A stretch of DNA of 64,000 nt. It comes from Alphaproteobacteria bacterium. GTDB lineage: Bacteria > Pseudomonadota > Alphaproteobacteria > Rhodobacterales > Rhodobacteraceae. This document shows positions 1 to 8,154 of this stretch, one piece after another. The stretch's first letter is position 1. Each line of letters starts with the position of its first letter. The stretch spans positions 183,007 through 247,006 of the forward strand of contig JAUHVK010000001.1 of the NCBI GenBank assembly GCA_030425145.1, given 5' to 3'. A program made the position numbers and the translations under genes. The notes under the pieces were generated by a model. It saw only the letters and a list, made by a program, of their open reading frames with translations, searched no databases and was not told the origin of the DNA.

Positions 1-1
1 G

Positions 2-1138
2 GCCATGGTGGTACTGGCCAGCTTCATCGGAATGCCAGGTCTTGGCCAAAAACTGTTGCAGCTGTTGCAGGCTCTCAAAATAGGGCGTTCGTTCGAGATC
101 GGCATTACAATCGTCTTGCTGGCAATTGTATTGGACCGCTGTTCCAAAGCCTGGGCAATGAAGCAGCCGGTTCATATGGAGAAGGGCACGCATTGGGCGG
201 TGAGACACCGGCTTCTACTGATCTGGGCGTTTGCAACGGTTGTTCTCTGGTTGCTGTCGCTTGTCTTTCCCGTGCTGCACGAGATCGGTCGCCGTGACGC
301 TCTGAGTCTTGCCGGTCCACTGGATTTCGCCATGGATTGGGTCATCGCGACACTCGACCCGGTGACGCAATGGCTGCGCTGGTTCCTGATCGTCTGGGTG
401 CTGATCCCTCTGCGGGACGGGATGCTCTGGCTGCCAGTGTCGGCAGTGCTGGTGTTTCTGATGGCGGTGGGTTGGTCCATTGGCGGTCGGCGTTCGGCAC
501 TGATCTGTCTCGCCTATTTTGGTCTGATCGCCCTGTCGGGCTGGTGGGATCGCGCGATGATTACCGTCTACACAGTGACGTTTTCTGTGTTCCTTGCCAC
601 GCTGATCGGCTTTCCTTTGGGAATCTGGGGGTCTTACAGCGAGCGCCGGGCCAAGACTGTCCTTCTGGTGTGCGATACGCTTCAGACGTTCCCGAGCTTC
701 ATCTATCTGATCCCGGTGATCATGCTGTTTGGCGTGAATGATGTGGCTGTGGTGGGGGCCGTCGTGCTGTTCGCCGCCGTGCCTCTGATCCGATACACGA
801 TCGAGGGATTGCGTGGCGTGCCCGGGGCCCAAATCGAGGCCGCTGACATGTCCGGCGCAACACGGCGGCAAACGTTGTGGTCTGTGCGGCTTCCCCTAGC
901 TTTGCCGACAATCATGGTGGGCGTGAACCAGTCCGTTATGTTCTCGCTGTTCATGGTGATCATCGCTGCCTTTATCGGCACGCAGGATCTTGGGCAGGAA
1001 ATGCAGCGTGCGCTGTCTTCGAGCGATGCGGGCAAAGGACTGGTATTGGGCCTGGCTGTCGCGTTTATGGGGCTCATGGTCGATCACCTCATAACCGCTT
1101 GGGCAACGCGCCGCCGCAAAGCGTTGGGGCTAGGGTGA
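2..1138 (+). CDS. proW: Glycine betaine/proline-type ABC permease, tandem-domain, 5' truncated by window
   Basis: Membrane permease of an osmoprotectant (glycine betaine/proline) ABC importer. The reading frame is open to the left edge, so the true start lies outside. The first ~50 visible residues (GMPGLGQKLLQ...GRSFEIGITIVLLAIVLDR) match the usual C-terminal end of a ProW permease. Instead of stopping, the chain runs on into a second complete permease domain with about six membrane segments and an EAA-type loop near residues 275-300 (EAADMSGATRRQTLWSVRLPLALP). The protein is therefore a fusion of two ProW-like domains in one chain. The ATPase and binding protein genes should lie upstream. 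The family call is secure; the substrate is inferred. Confidence 0.85.
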   Translation, partial: AMVVLASFIGMPGLGQKLLQLLQALKIGRSFEIGITIVLLAIVLDRCSKAWAMKQPVHMEKGTHWAVRHRLLLIWAFATVVLWLLSLVFPVLHEIGRRDALSLAGPLDFAMDWVIATLDPVTQWLRWFLIVWVLIPLRDGMLWLPVSAVLVFLMAVGWSIGGRRSALICLAYFGLIALSGWWDRAMITVYTVTFSVFLATLIGFPLGIWGSYSERRAKTVLLVCDTLQTFPSFIYLIPVIMLFGVNDVAVVGAVVLFAAVPLIRYTIEGLRGVPGAQIEAADMSGATRRQTLWSVRLPLALPTIMVGVNQSVMFSLFMVIIAAFIGTQDLGQEMQRALSSSDAGKGLVLGLAVAFMGLMVDHLITAWATRRRKALGLG

Positions 1139-1348
1139 CGCCAAGCGGTTTGGTTTGATGACTCCCCGCCGCCGGAAGGATGTCTAAGTCTAATACGCAC
1201 CGCTTGTGCGATCTGGTTCAACGCTACCGGCACTTGGCTCCGGGCGATGTCTGGTGTCTGGATGACGCTGTGGTGTAGATTGCGGGAAACGCCGTAAACA
1301 CACCCACAGGCTGTTTGCGTGCAGATATTACCCGGGGAGTACAAAGCC

Positions 1349-2032
1349 ATGAAACGATCACGCATCAACGACATCATGGCAGAAGCGGACGACATGATCC
1401 GGTCGTACGGTTTCACTCTGCCTCCATTCGCCTACTGGACGCCTGATGAGTTCAAGGCAAAGGCCAATGAGGCGCGTCATGTGATCGACGCTCGATGCGG
1501 TTGGGACATCACCGATTATGGCGCTGGGCGTTACGATGAAATGGGCTTGTTCCTCTTCACTCTGCGCAATGGCCTGTTGTCAGACCTGCAACGGGGTGGC
1601 GGCATGTGTTATGCCGAGAAGCTGCTGATTTCGAAGAAAGACCAGCTTTCGCCTATGCACACCCATGTCATCAAGGCGGAAGACATTATCAACCGGGGTG
1701 GTGCCACCTTGATTATCGAGCTTTTTGGATCAGACGATCAGGGAAACTTTGCCGAAGACCGGGGTGGTACGGTTTGGTGCGATGGCATTCGGCTGGATTA
1801 TGCACCGGGCGAAAAGCTCCGCCTTGCACCGGGGGAAAGCGTGACCCTCCGTCCCGGGGATTGGCACGCGTTCTGGGGGGAGGGCGGTGACGTCCTGATT
1901 GGCGAGGTCTCAACCGTCAATGATGACGAGACCGACAATATCTTCCGCGAACAGATTGGCCGGTTCTCGAACATCGAAGAAGACGTTGCGCCCAAGCACC
2001 TGTTGGTCAGCGACTACGCGCAGCATTTTTGA
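1349..2032 (+). CDS. D-lyxose isomerase-like cupin
   Basis: A 227-residue single-domain cupin of the D-lyxose ketol-isomerase family, which interconverts D-lyxose and D-xylulose (or D-mannose and D-fructose) with a divalent metal. Visible metal ligands are the HxH-x(4)-E pattern in PMHTHVIKAEDI and the later histidine in GDWHAFW. The N-terminus MKRSRINDIMAEADDMI is typical of the family. I chose the ATG at 1349 because a GGGGAG ribosome site lies about 9 bases upstream; a GTG at 1319 is in frame but lacks this support. No sugar transporter or kinase adjoins it, so the physiological sugar is unclear. Confidence 0.82.
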   Translation: MKRSRINDIMAEADDMIRSYGFTLPPFAYWTPDEFKAKANEARHVIDARCGWDITDYGAGRYDEMGLFLFTLRNGLLSDLQRGGGMCYAEKLLISKKDQLSPMHTHVIKAEDIINRGGATLIIELFGSDDQGNFAEDRGGTVWCDGIRLDYAPGEKLRLAPGESVTLRPGDWHAFWGEGGDVLIGEVSTVNDDETDNIFREQIGRFSNIEEDVAPKHLLVSDYAQHF

Positions 2033-2050
2033 CAGACCACTTCCCGGATC

Positions 2051-2087
2051 AAAAAAGCCCCGTCGCGCAGTGTGACGCGACAGGGCT
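2051..2087 (-). terminator. Intrinsic terminator for the FAH-family gene
   Basis: Read on the minus strand, an 11-12 bp stem (AGCCCTGTCGCG pairing with CGCGACGGGGCT, one mismatch) with an 8-base loop is followed directly by six T residues. It sits about 50 bases after the stop of the minus-strand hydrolase gene. The same stem could stop the plus-strand cupin gene, but there is no T run on that side. Confidence 0.8.
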
Positions 2088-2135
2088 ACTCGTAGATACT
2101 GAATCTACCGGCAACTGCGTTGAAGGGGCTTTAGA

Positions 2136-2822
2136 TCAAGCGACGACGACGCTCAGTGTTCCCAAGCCGTCGATGCTCAGCTCCATCTGATCGCCTTTGA
2201 CCACAGGGCCAACGCCGGACGGAGTGCCGGACAGAATCACGTCGCCCGGCGCCAGTTCGAAGTATTCGGACAGGTAGGAAATCATTTCCGGGACTTTCCA
2301 GATCATCTGGTTGAGGTCACCTTCCTGGCGGACCTCGCCGTTTACCTTGAGTTCGACACGTCCCTGATCGGGGTGACCCACTTCAGACACAGGGTGAACG
2401 GGTCCGCAAGGCGCCGATTGTTCGAATGCCTTGCCGATTTCCCAAGGGCGACCGGCCTTCTTGGCGATGCCCTGAAGGTCGCGCCGGGTCATGTCGAGGG
2501 CGAGTCCGTAGCCGAAGACGTGATCCAGCGCCGATTCGACGGGGATGTTGGTCCCGCCCGTCTTGAGAGCCACGAGCATCTCTGCCTCGTGATGCACATC
2601 CGAGGTGTGCGGCGGATACGGAAAGGTGTCGGAAGTGGTCAGGTTGTTGGGGTTTTTCTGAAAGAAAAACGGATCTTCGCGATCCGGATCATGACCCATT
2701 TCAATGGCATGCGCCGCGTAGTTGCGTCCGATGCAGTAGATCCGGCGGACCGGAAACAACGTATCCTGTCCGGCCACGGGGATAGCTACGACAGGCGGCG
2801 TTTCGATTGCGTATTGGGTCAT
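2136..2822 (-). CDS. Fumarylacetoacetate/fumarylpyruvate hydrolase family protein
   Basis: A 228-residue FAH-family enzyme, which hydrolyses C-C bonds of acylpyruvates (for example fumarylpyruvate to fumarate and pyruvate) at the end of gentisate-type aromatic degradation. Family marks seen are RIYCIGRNYAAHAIEMG near residue 27, the metal-binding region HHEAEMLVAL near residue 77 with its conserved Glu, the lysine in KAFEQSAPCGP, and the C-terminal GDVILSGTPSGVGPV. The small single-domain size fits fumarylpyruvate hydrolase (NagK-like). It is divergent from a GntR regulator with a palindromic operator candidate between them, suggesting shared control. Its substrate is inferred from the family. 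Confidence 0.85.
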   Translation of the reverse strand: MTQYAIETPPVVAIPVAGQDTLFPVRRIYCIGRNYAAHAIEMGHDPDREDPFFFQKNPNNLTTSDTFPYPPHTSDVHHEAEMLVALKTGGTNIPVESALDHVFGYGLALDMTRRDLQGIAKKAGRPWEIGKAFEQSAPCGPVHPVSEVGHPDQGRVELKVNGEVRQEGDLNQMIWKVPEMISYLSEYFELAPGDVILSGTPSGVGPVVKGDQMELSIDGLGTLSVVVA

Positions 2823-2974
2823 GCGGATCTCCGGAATTTGTAATGGCTTGACGTGGATTATCTCAGCTTGATCCGTAAATCAATTCTCGACCAAACCTCA
2901 GATTGCAAGAAAAATCATTGATTGATCGCCCAATCTGCGCTTAGATTTCCTCGAAAACCGCCTAAACGGCGCAA

Positions 2975-2988
2975 ATTGGTAGACCAAT
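2975..2988. promoter_or_regulatory. Candidate GntR (FCD-type) operator
   Basis: A perfect inverted repeat, ATTGGT-AG-ACCAAT, lies 15 bases before the GntR start and in the divergent promoter gap with the hydrolase gene. TGGT/ACCA half-sites are typical of FadR/PdhR-class GntR regulators, so autoregulation is likely. The assignment is inferred from motif and position. Confidence 0.6.
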
Positions 2989-3002
2989 AAAGGGTCCAAT
3001 TC

Positions 3003-3692
3003 ATGCTGATGAACTCTGTCTCGGTTGATGCGGATGACGTAGTTGCAAAGCTGCGCTCCTATATCGCTGAGGGCGGCTACAAGCCTGGCGACAGGCTCGA
3101 ATCAGAACGCGACCTGATTGTGCGGCTTGATGTGACCCGGGCGCGCTTGCGCAAGGCGTTGGATGCTCTGGAGCATGAAGGCGCAATTTGGCGGCACGTT
3201 GGCAAGGGTACATTCATCGCTTCGCCCAATGTTGCCACTGGCCCCAGCAATCTCAAACTGCTGAGCGAGCAGGTCACCCCGGTTCAATTGATGCGCGCCC
3301 GCCTGTCGCTGGAGCCGGCCATTGCCCGCGAAGCGGCGCTGCATGCATCGGAAGAGGCTGTGCGCCGATTGAAGCATTCGCGTGATCTGGCAATGGAAGC
3401 GCCGGACTGGGACGAATACGAAGCTCAGGACGACAATTTTCACCGCGAGTTGGCCGAAGCCACGGACAACGTGCTTTTGCTCTCTTTGTTCGATCATCTG
3501 AACGCCGTTCGCCGTGCCGTGGCATGGAACATGGTTGTGCGCAGCTCTGACCGACCGCCGCGCACGCATTCCAGTTTTTCAGAACATGACGCCATCGTCG
3601 CTGCCGTTGAGGCGCGCGACCCCAAAGCAGCGCAGGACGCGATGCGAGCGCATCTCGGGTCCGTATCCGCGCGTCTGTTCGGGGAGGTTTGA
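3003..3692 (+). CDS. GntR family transcriptional regulator (FadR/FCD subfamily)
   Basis: A 229-residue repressor-type regulator. Residues ~10-75 form the winged helix-turn-helix (GGYKPGDRLESERDLIV...VTRARLRKALDALEHEGAIWRHVGKGTFIA). Residues ~95-215 form the all-helical FCD ligand domain, with the metal-site acidic/histidine pattern DDNFHRELAEAT and SEHDAIVAAVEARD. FCD regulators usually sense small carboxylic acids. It sits first in a long co-oriented run of importer and oxidoreductase genes and is divergent from an acylpyruvate hydrolase, so it probably controls both. Confidence 0.88.
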   Translation: MLMNSVSVDADDVVAKLRSYIAEGGYKPGDRLESERDLIVRLDVTRARLRKALDALEHEGAIWRHVGKGTFIASPNVATGPSNLKLLSEQVTPVQLMRARLSLEPAIAREAALHASEEAVRRLKHSRDLAMEAPDWDEYEAQDDNFHRELAEATDNVLLLSLFDHLNAVRRAVAWNMVVRSSDRPPRTHSSFSEHDAIVAAVEARDPKAAQDAMRAHLGSVSARLFGEV

Positions 3693-3774
3693 TGGAAAGA
3701 GCATAACCCGCGGGACAGACAGAACAAAAACACCCGCATCGACGATGAAAAACACGATCTCAGGGAGGAGACAC

Positions 3775-4752
3775 ATGTTTCGTTTTTTGAAGGCAGCCGC
3801 CGTTGCGGCAATGGTTCTGCCAGCGACCATCGGTCTGACCGCTGGTCCGGCACAGGCAGAGACAATCCGCATCGCACTCGCGGAAACCCCATCGGATGAG
3901 CTTGCTGCATTCTTCGTGGCGCTGGACCGGGCCAAGGCCAATGGTCTGGACTATGAATGGACGGCATTCTCTGACGAAGAATTGGCGATCCAATCTGTTC
4001 TCAGCGGACAAATGGATATCGGGTTCGGAACGCCCTACGCAGCCATGCAGCGTTCCAAAGCACCGCTGCGGATCATCTTCCAGCTGTCAAAGCTCAAATT
4101 CTTTCCCGTCACCACCAAGAAATATAGCAGCCTCGAAGATCTGAACGGTGAACCGATCCTGCTGCATTCCCGCGGCGGCGGCACGGACTCCATCGCAAAC
4201 GTGATTGAAGAGCGGGTCGGCATAACCTTTGGTGAGCGCTCCTATGTACCCGGTTCTTCCAACCGTGTTGCGGCGCTTCTGGGTGGACGCGCGGACGCGA
4301 CAATCATCGACTTGTCAAACAAGAACAAGCTGATGCGCAGCGAGGCAGGCGGGAACTTCAACGTGCTTGAGATGTTTGACGTCGAAGCCAGTGACGAAGC
4401 GCTGTTTGGCAACCTGAACTGGATTCAGGAAAACGAAGAGGATGTTTCGATCTTCGTAAACGCGTTGGTCAGCGTGTGGCAGGATATGGCCAAGGATCCG
4501 ACAATCATCCGTCGTGAAACCAATCCGGATGGTCCCATCGGCCAATTGCCTGCTGAAATCCTTGCTGAGCTCGACGGGTTCTATTCCGACGCGGTCGAAG
4601 GTGGTCTTTACGATCCCAATGGCGGCGGTCGCAAGGCTGCGATGGCCGACATGGAATGGTACTCGGCAGCGGGTCAGCTCGAAGGGTCGCCGGACGAGCT
4701 GAACATCGAAGACTTCTGGTACCTCGCTCCGCTTGACGCGGCGATGAAGTAA
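3775..4752 (+). CDS. NitT/TauT-type ABC transporter substrate-binding protein
   Basis: A 325-residue periplasmic binding protein of the SsuA/ThiY/NMT1 class, which delivers sulfonates, nitrate, pyrimidines or aromatic acids to an ABC importer. The ATG at 3775 is chosen because it follows an AGGGAGGAG ribosome site and opens a clear Sec signal peptide (MFRFLKAAAVAAMVLPATIG...AQA). The frame extends upstream, but into the end of the regulator. Class features are the N-terminal IRIALAETPSDE strand, the GFGTPYAAMQ segment and the hinge ILLHSRGGGTDS. The permease and ATPase follow after a strong hairpin. Substrate not determined from sequence. Confidence 0.85.
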   Translation: MFRFLKAAAVAAMVLPATIGLTAGPAQAETIRIALAETPSDELAAFFVALDRAKANGLDYEWTAFSDEELAIQSVLSGQMDIGFGTPYAAMQRSKAPLRIIFQLSKLKFFPVTTKKYSSLEDLNGEPILLHSRGGGTDSIANVIEERVGITFGERSYVPGSSNRVAALLGGRADATIIDLSNKNKLMRSEAGGNFNVLEMFDVEASDEALFGNLNWIQENEEDVSIFVNALVSVWQDMAKDPTIIRRETNPDGPIGQLPAEILAELDGFYSDAVEGGLYDPNGGGRKAAMADMEWYSAAGQLEGSPDELNIEDFWYLAPLDAAMK

Positions 4753-4762
4753 ATCTGCTCCA

Positions 4763-4799
4763 AACCGCTGCGCGGGTCATTCGCGCAGCGGTTCCTTTT
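4763..4799 (+). terminator. Strong hairpin between binding protein and permease genes
   Basis: A perfect 12-bp stem (AACCGCTGCGCG / CGCGCAGCGGTT, loop 7) is followed by CCTTTTC. It lies 10 bases after the binding-protein stop and 29 bases before the permease start. Such hairpins inside importer operons typically stabilise the upstream message and let only part of transcription through, so the binding protein is made in excess. Confidence 0.75.
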
Positions 4800-4827
4800 C
4801 TAATTGCAGTCCGAAAGACACCGTCAA

Positions 4828-5589
4828 ATGCCCAACCGTGCCTTGTTTCTAAAGCTGCTTTCCGCCGCAATTCTTTTTGGCGCGTGGGAGGTCGCAGGTC
4901 GCATTCCAGTCAGCTTCGCGTTTCCGACCTTTCTGGAATCCATGCGGGCGCTGTTTGCGATGACGCTGGATGGCACCATCTTCACGGCGTATGCCGAAAC
5001 GTTGAAGCCTCTCGCCATTGGCGTGGCCATCTCGGCTGTGCTGGGCATTGCCATCGGCCTCTGGGTCGGATTGAGCAATACGTTTGACTGGCTGTTTTCG
5101 CCAATTTTCATCGTCATGCAGGCTGCGCCCTTGGCCGCGCTGATCCCGCTTCTGGTTTTGGCCTACGGCATTGGACTGACGTCAAAAGTGCTTGTCGTGT
5201 GTATCATGGCAATGCCCGTCATCGTCCTGAACACAAGTGGTGCCGTCCGCAACACGCCGGAGTCCTTCAAAGAAATGGGCCGGTCGTTCCTCGCTTCAGA
5301 AACCTCGATCATCCTTCGGATCATCATTCCCGCTGCCTCTCCGGTGATTTTTGCCGGTCTGCGCCTTGGTATCTCGGCGGGTTTTATCGGTGCCATTCTG
5401 TCCGAGCTGAAAATCACGCCAACCGGCGTTGGCGATATCATCACCTACAGTCGATCCATTGCAGATTACCCCAGCATGTATGCCGCCATCTTCTCGATCA
5501 TCCTGCTTGCCGTGCTGTTTCTGAACCTGCTCGAAAAGATCGAGGTCACTCTCTTCAAAGGAAATCAACGTGACTATGTCTCAAACTAA
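4828..5589 (+). CDS. NitT/TauT-type ABC transporter permease (first)
   Basis: A 253-residue inner-membrane permease of the SsuC/TauC class with about six membrane helices. The coupling EAA-like loop is seen as SFKEMGRSFLASETSIILRIIIPAASPVIFAGLRLG around residues 140-175. The ATG at 4828 is preferred over an in-frame TTG at 4804 because it begins the usual short cytoplasmic tail. Its end overlaps the ATPase start, indicating translational coupling. The operon has a second, different permease after the ATPase, so the transporter is probably a permease heterodimer. Confidence 0.85.
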   Translation: MPNRALFLKLLSAAILFGAWEVAGRIPVSFAFPTFLESMRALFAMTLDGTIFTAYAETLKPLAIGVAISAVLGIAIGLWVGLSNTFDWLFSPIFIVMQAAPLAALIPLLVLAYGIGLTSKVLVVCIMAMPVIVLNTSGAVRNTPESFKEMGRSFLASETSIILRIIIPAASPVIFAGLRLGISAGFIGAILSELKITPTGVGDIITYSRSIADYPSMYAAIFSIILLAVLFLNLLEKIEVTLFKGNQRDYVSN

Positions 5590-6376
5590 GGAAACACTCA
5601 CGGCGGCGGGTGCAGCCGAGTTCGAAAGTGCGGTTTCTGCCCGGAACATCTCCAAGAACTACGGAGAAGTCGAGGCTCTGCGCGACATGTCGCTCGAGTT
5701 CCCGCGTGGTCAATTGACCTCGCTGCTGGGGCCGTCGGGTTGCGGCAAGACGACGTTGCTCAAGATCATTGCGGGTTTGCTTGAGCCCTCTTCGGGTGAG
5801 ATCGAAGTCAATGGAAAACGGGTTACCGGACCCGGTCCCGACCGCGCCTTCGTATTTCAGGATTTCGCATTGCTGCCTTGGGCCACTGTCCTGCGCAACG
5901 TCGCGTTCGGCCTTGAGATGCGAGGCGTCGCTGCTTCCGAGCGTGAAGCGCGAGCAGAGAAGTACATCAAGGAAGTCGGTCTGGCTGGGTTCGAAAACAG
6001 CTATCCGCACGAGCTGTCCGGTGGGATGCGGCAACGTGTGGGTCTAGCCCGTGCTCTGGCTGTGGATGCCCAGGTGCTCTTGATGGACGAACCGTTTTCG
6101 GCCGTCGACGAACAGACCCGTCGGAAGTTCCAGGAAGACCTGCTTCAACTGGTGCAGAACGAGAACAAGACCTTCATTTTCGTCACACACTCGATCGAGG
6201 AAGCGGTCTACGTGTCCGACCAGATCGCCATTCTGCTTCCGCGCCCAAGCCGCGTGTCCGAGATCATCCGTCCTTCGAGTTTCCGCAACAAGGGCGTCGA
6301 CAACATTCGCCGCGACCCGGAGTACCTCGATATCGTCGACGAAATCTGGGCCTCGCTCAGAAGCTATGTGGAGTAG
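5570..6376 (+). CDS. NitT/TauT-type ABC transporter ATP-binding protein
   Basis: A 268-residue ABC ATPase of the SsuB/TauB class. Walker A is GPSGCGKTT (near residue 55), the signature is LSGGMRQRVGLARAL, Walker B is VLLMDEPFSAVD, and the switch histidine is in FVTHSIEEA. The GTG at 5570 has an AAAGGAAA ribosome site at good spacing; an ATG six bases later is a possible alternative. It overlaps the upstream permease gene by 20 bases and is followed after 9 bases by the second permease. Confidence 0.88.
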   Translation: MTMSQTKETLTAAGAAEFESAVSARNISKNYGEVEALRDMSLEFPRGQLTSLLGPSGCGKTTLLKIIAGLLEPSSGEIEVNGKRVTGPGPDRAFVFQDFALLPWATVLRNVAFGLEMRGVAASEREARAEKYIKEVGLAGFENSYPHELSGGMRQRVGLARALAVDAQVLLMDEPFSAVDEQTRRKFQEDLLQLVQNENKTFIFVTHSIEEAVYVSDQIAILLPRPSRVSEIIRPSSFRNKGVDNIRRDPEYLDIVDEIWASLRSYVE

Positions 6377-6385
6377 GGGACGGCC

Positions 6386-7138
6386 ATGACACTGTTTGGA
6401 TACCGCCTTCCCGGAATGTCATCGCTGCTGCTTTGGGGTCTCTTGTGGGAGATCGTCGGCCAGATGAGCTTGACGTTCTTTGTTCCCCCGCTCAGCGAAG
6501 TGCTTGGCACCCTCTTTGAAATCCTCGGCACAAGCGCCTTTCAGAAAGCACTGTTCGAGACGGCCTATGCCTTTCTGGCGGGTGTGTTCTTTGCAATCGT
6601 GATCGGGATTCCTGTGGGCATTCTCATGGGCAAAAGCCGCCTTCTTGACGAGATGCTTTTACCGTGGGTCAATGTGTTCCTGAGCGCGCCTTTGACTGCA
6701 CTGGTCCCCGTACTGATGGTTCTCTTCGGCTTTGGCATGAAGTCCATCATCATCACGACAACGCTCTTCGCGATCTGGATCATCATCCTCAATTCCCGTG
6801 CAGGTGTGCGGCAGATCAACCGTTCTCTCGTGGAGATGGCTCACAGTTTTGGCGCATCGTCCACGGACGCGTTCTTCAAGATCTACTTCTGGGCTGCGCT
6901 GCCCGAAATCCTTGGCGGTGTTCGGATCGGCATCATCCGGGCGGTCAAAGGGGTAATCATCGGGCAGTTGCTGATCTCCATTGTGGGTTTCGGCGCACTG
7001 TTCGAACTGTACTCAGCCAACTTCCTGATGGGTCATTTCTGGGCCGTTCTGATCGTGCTCTTCGCGCTGGCGTTCACGATCTCGGAGTTCCTCGCCTATC
7101 TGGAAAGGCGCGTGTCATACTACGCGGCCAAGCGATGA
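6386..7138 (+). CDS. NitT/TauT-type ABC transporter permease (second)
   Basis: A 250-residue permease of the SsuC/TauC class with about six membrane segments and a coupling loop SLVEMAHSFGASSTDAFFKIYFWAALPEILGGVRIG. It is clearly diverged from the permease at 4828-5589. The layout permease-ATPase-permease differs from the usual single permease of this family and suggests a heterodimeric channel. It follows the ATPase by 9 bases and precedes the Pht5-like gene by 22 bases. Confidence 0.85.
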   Translation: MTLFGYRLPGMSSLLLWGLLWEIVGQMSLTFFVPPLSEVLGTLFEILGTSAFQKALFETAYAFLAGVFFAIVIGIPVGILMGKSRLLDEMLLPWVNVFLSAPLTALVPVLMVLFGFGMKSIIITTTLFAIWIIILNSRAGVRQINRSLVEMAHSFGASSTDAFFKIYFWAALPEILGGVRIGIIRAVKGVIIGQLLISIVGFGALFELYSANFLMGHFWAVLIVLFALAFTISEFLAYLERRVSYYAAKR

Positions 7139-7160
7139 CCAGAATGGAGACGCAACGCGC

Positions 7161-8153
7161 GTGACGCATCTCAAGCTGACACTCGCCACCTGGGACCACG
7201 ACCGCATCATGGCGTTGCATGACGGGCGTGTGACAGTGCCGGGTGTCACGCTTGAAAGCCACATCCACCCCACCTCCAAGTTGTTTCCGTGGGCGGTACA
7301 GGAGGCGCGGTTCGACATTACAGAGATGTCTGTGTCCAGCTACGTGCTGCAACTGTCGCGCGGCGGGTCGGACTACACCGCCATTCCAGCCTTCGTCAGT
7401 CGCGCGTTCCGGCATAGCGGATTCTTCGCCCGTGCCGGGTCGGGTATCGAAAGCCCCGCCGATTTTGCGGGTCGCAAGATCGGTGTGCCCGAGTACCAGA
7501 TGACCGCCGCGCTCTGGATGCGGGGTATTCTGGCGGATGAATACGGCGTGGCCTGCGACGACATCCATTGGCGTACGGGTGCCTTGGATGAAGGCGTGCG
7601 GCGCGAACGTCTGGAACTGGCATTGCCAGAGGGAATGGTGGTCGAACCGATCACCGAAGGTGACAACCTGCAGGACATGCTTCTGCGCGGCGAAATCGAC
7701 GGTCTGCTTGCCCCGAAACCACCCAAGGCATTCCTTGACGGCAATCCTGATCTGGTGCGCCTGATCCCGGATTTCGAAGCGGCTGAGCAGGCCTATCACG
7801 CCAAGACCGGCTTCTTTCCGATCATGCATTTGATCGGCATCCGTAAAACCATTGCAGAGCAATACCCCGAATTGCCCCGCGCGTTGTATGACGGCTTCGT
7901 CGAGGCACGTGATCTGGCCATGGCGCGTCTGCGGGCGGTTTGGCTCGGCAATGCAAACCGGCTGAGCCTGCCTTGGCTCAATTCCGCGATGGAGCGGACT
8001 CTTTCGAGCATGGGTCCGGATTACTGGAGCTATGGCTGCGCGGCCAACATGGCCGAGATCGACGCGATCTGCCGCTACTCCTTGGATCAGCATCTGTCTG
8101 CTGGACCCGTCGCGCCCGAAACGTTGTTTCACCCCTCGGTTCTGGACACCTGA
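7161..8153 (+). CDS. 4,5-dihydroxyphthalate decarboxylase (Pht5)-like protein
   Basis: A 330-residue cytoplasmic protein with the periplasmic-binding-protein fold that characterises the Pht5 family: LKLTLATWDHDRIMALHDGRVTVPG at the N-terminus, then FDITEMSVSSYVLQLSRGG and the hinge FAGRKIGVPEYQMTAALWMRG. Pht5 decarboxylates 4,5-dihydroxyphthalate to protocatechuate; many relatives have unknown substrates and some are annotated as transporter binding proteins. It has no signal peptide, so an enzymatic or cytosolic role is more likely here. The GTG start is at 7161, 22 bases after the permease stop. Whether the true substrate is a phthalate is not shown. Confidence 0.75.
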   Translation: MTHLKLTLATWDHDRIMALHDGRVTVPGVTLESHIHPTSKLFPWAVQEARFDITEMSVSSYVLQLSRGGSDYTAIPAFVSRAFRHSGFFARAGSGIESPADFAGRKIGVPEYQMTAALWMRGILADEYGVACDDIHWRTGALDEGVRRERLELALPEGMVVEPITEGDNLQDMLLRGEIDGLLAPKPPKAFLDGNPDLVRLIPDFEAAEQAYHAKTGFFPIMHLIGIRKTIAEQYPELPRALYDGFVEARDLAMARLRAVWLGNANRLSLPWLNSAMERTLSSMGPDYWSYGCAANMAEIDAICRYSLDQHLSAGPVAPETLFHPSVLDT

Positions 8154-8154
8154 G

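Noticed and set aside
3514..3774. Upstream extension of the binding-protein frame
   Set aside because: It overlaps the regulator gene, while the ATG at 3775 has a strong ribosome site and opens a signal peptide.
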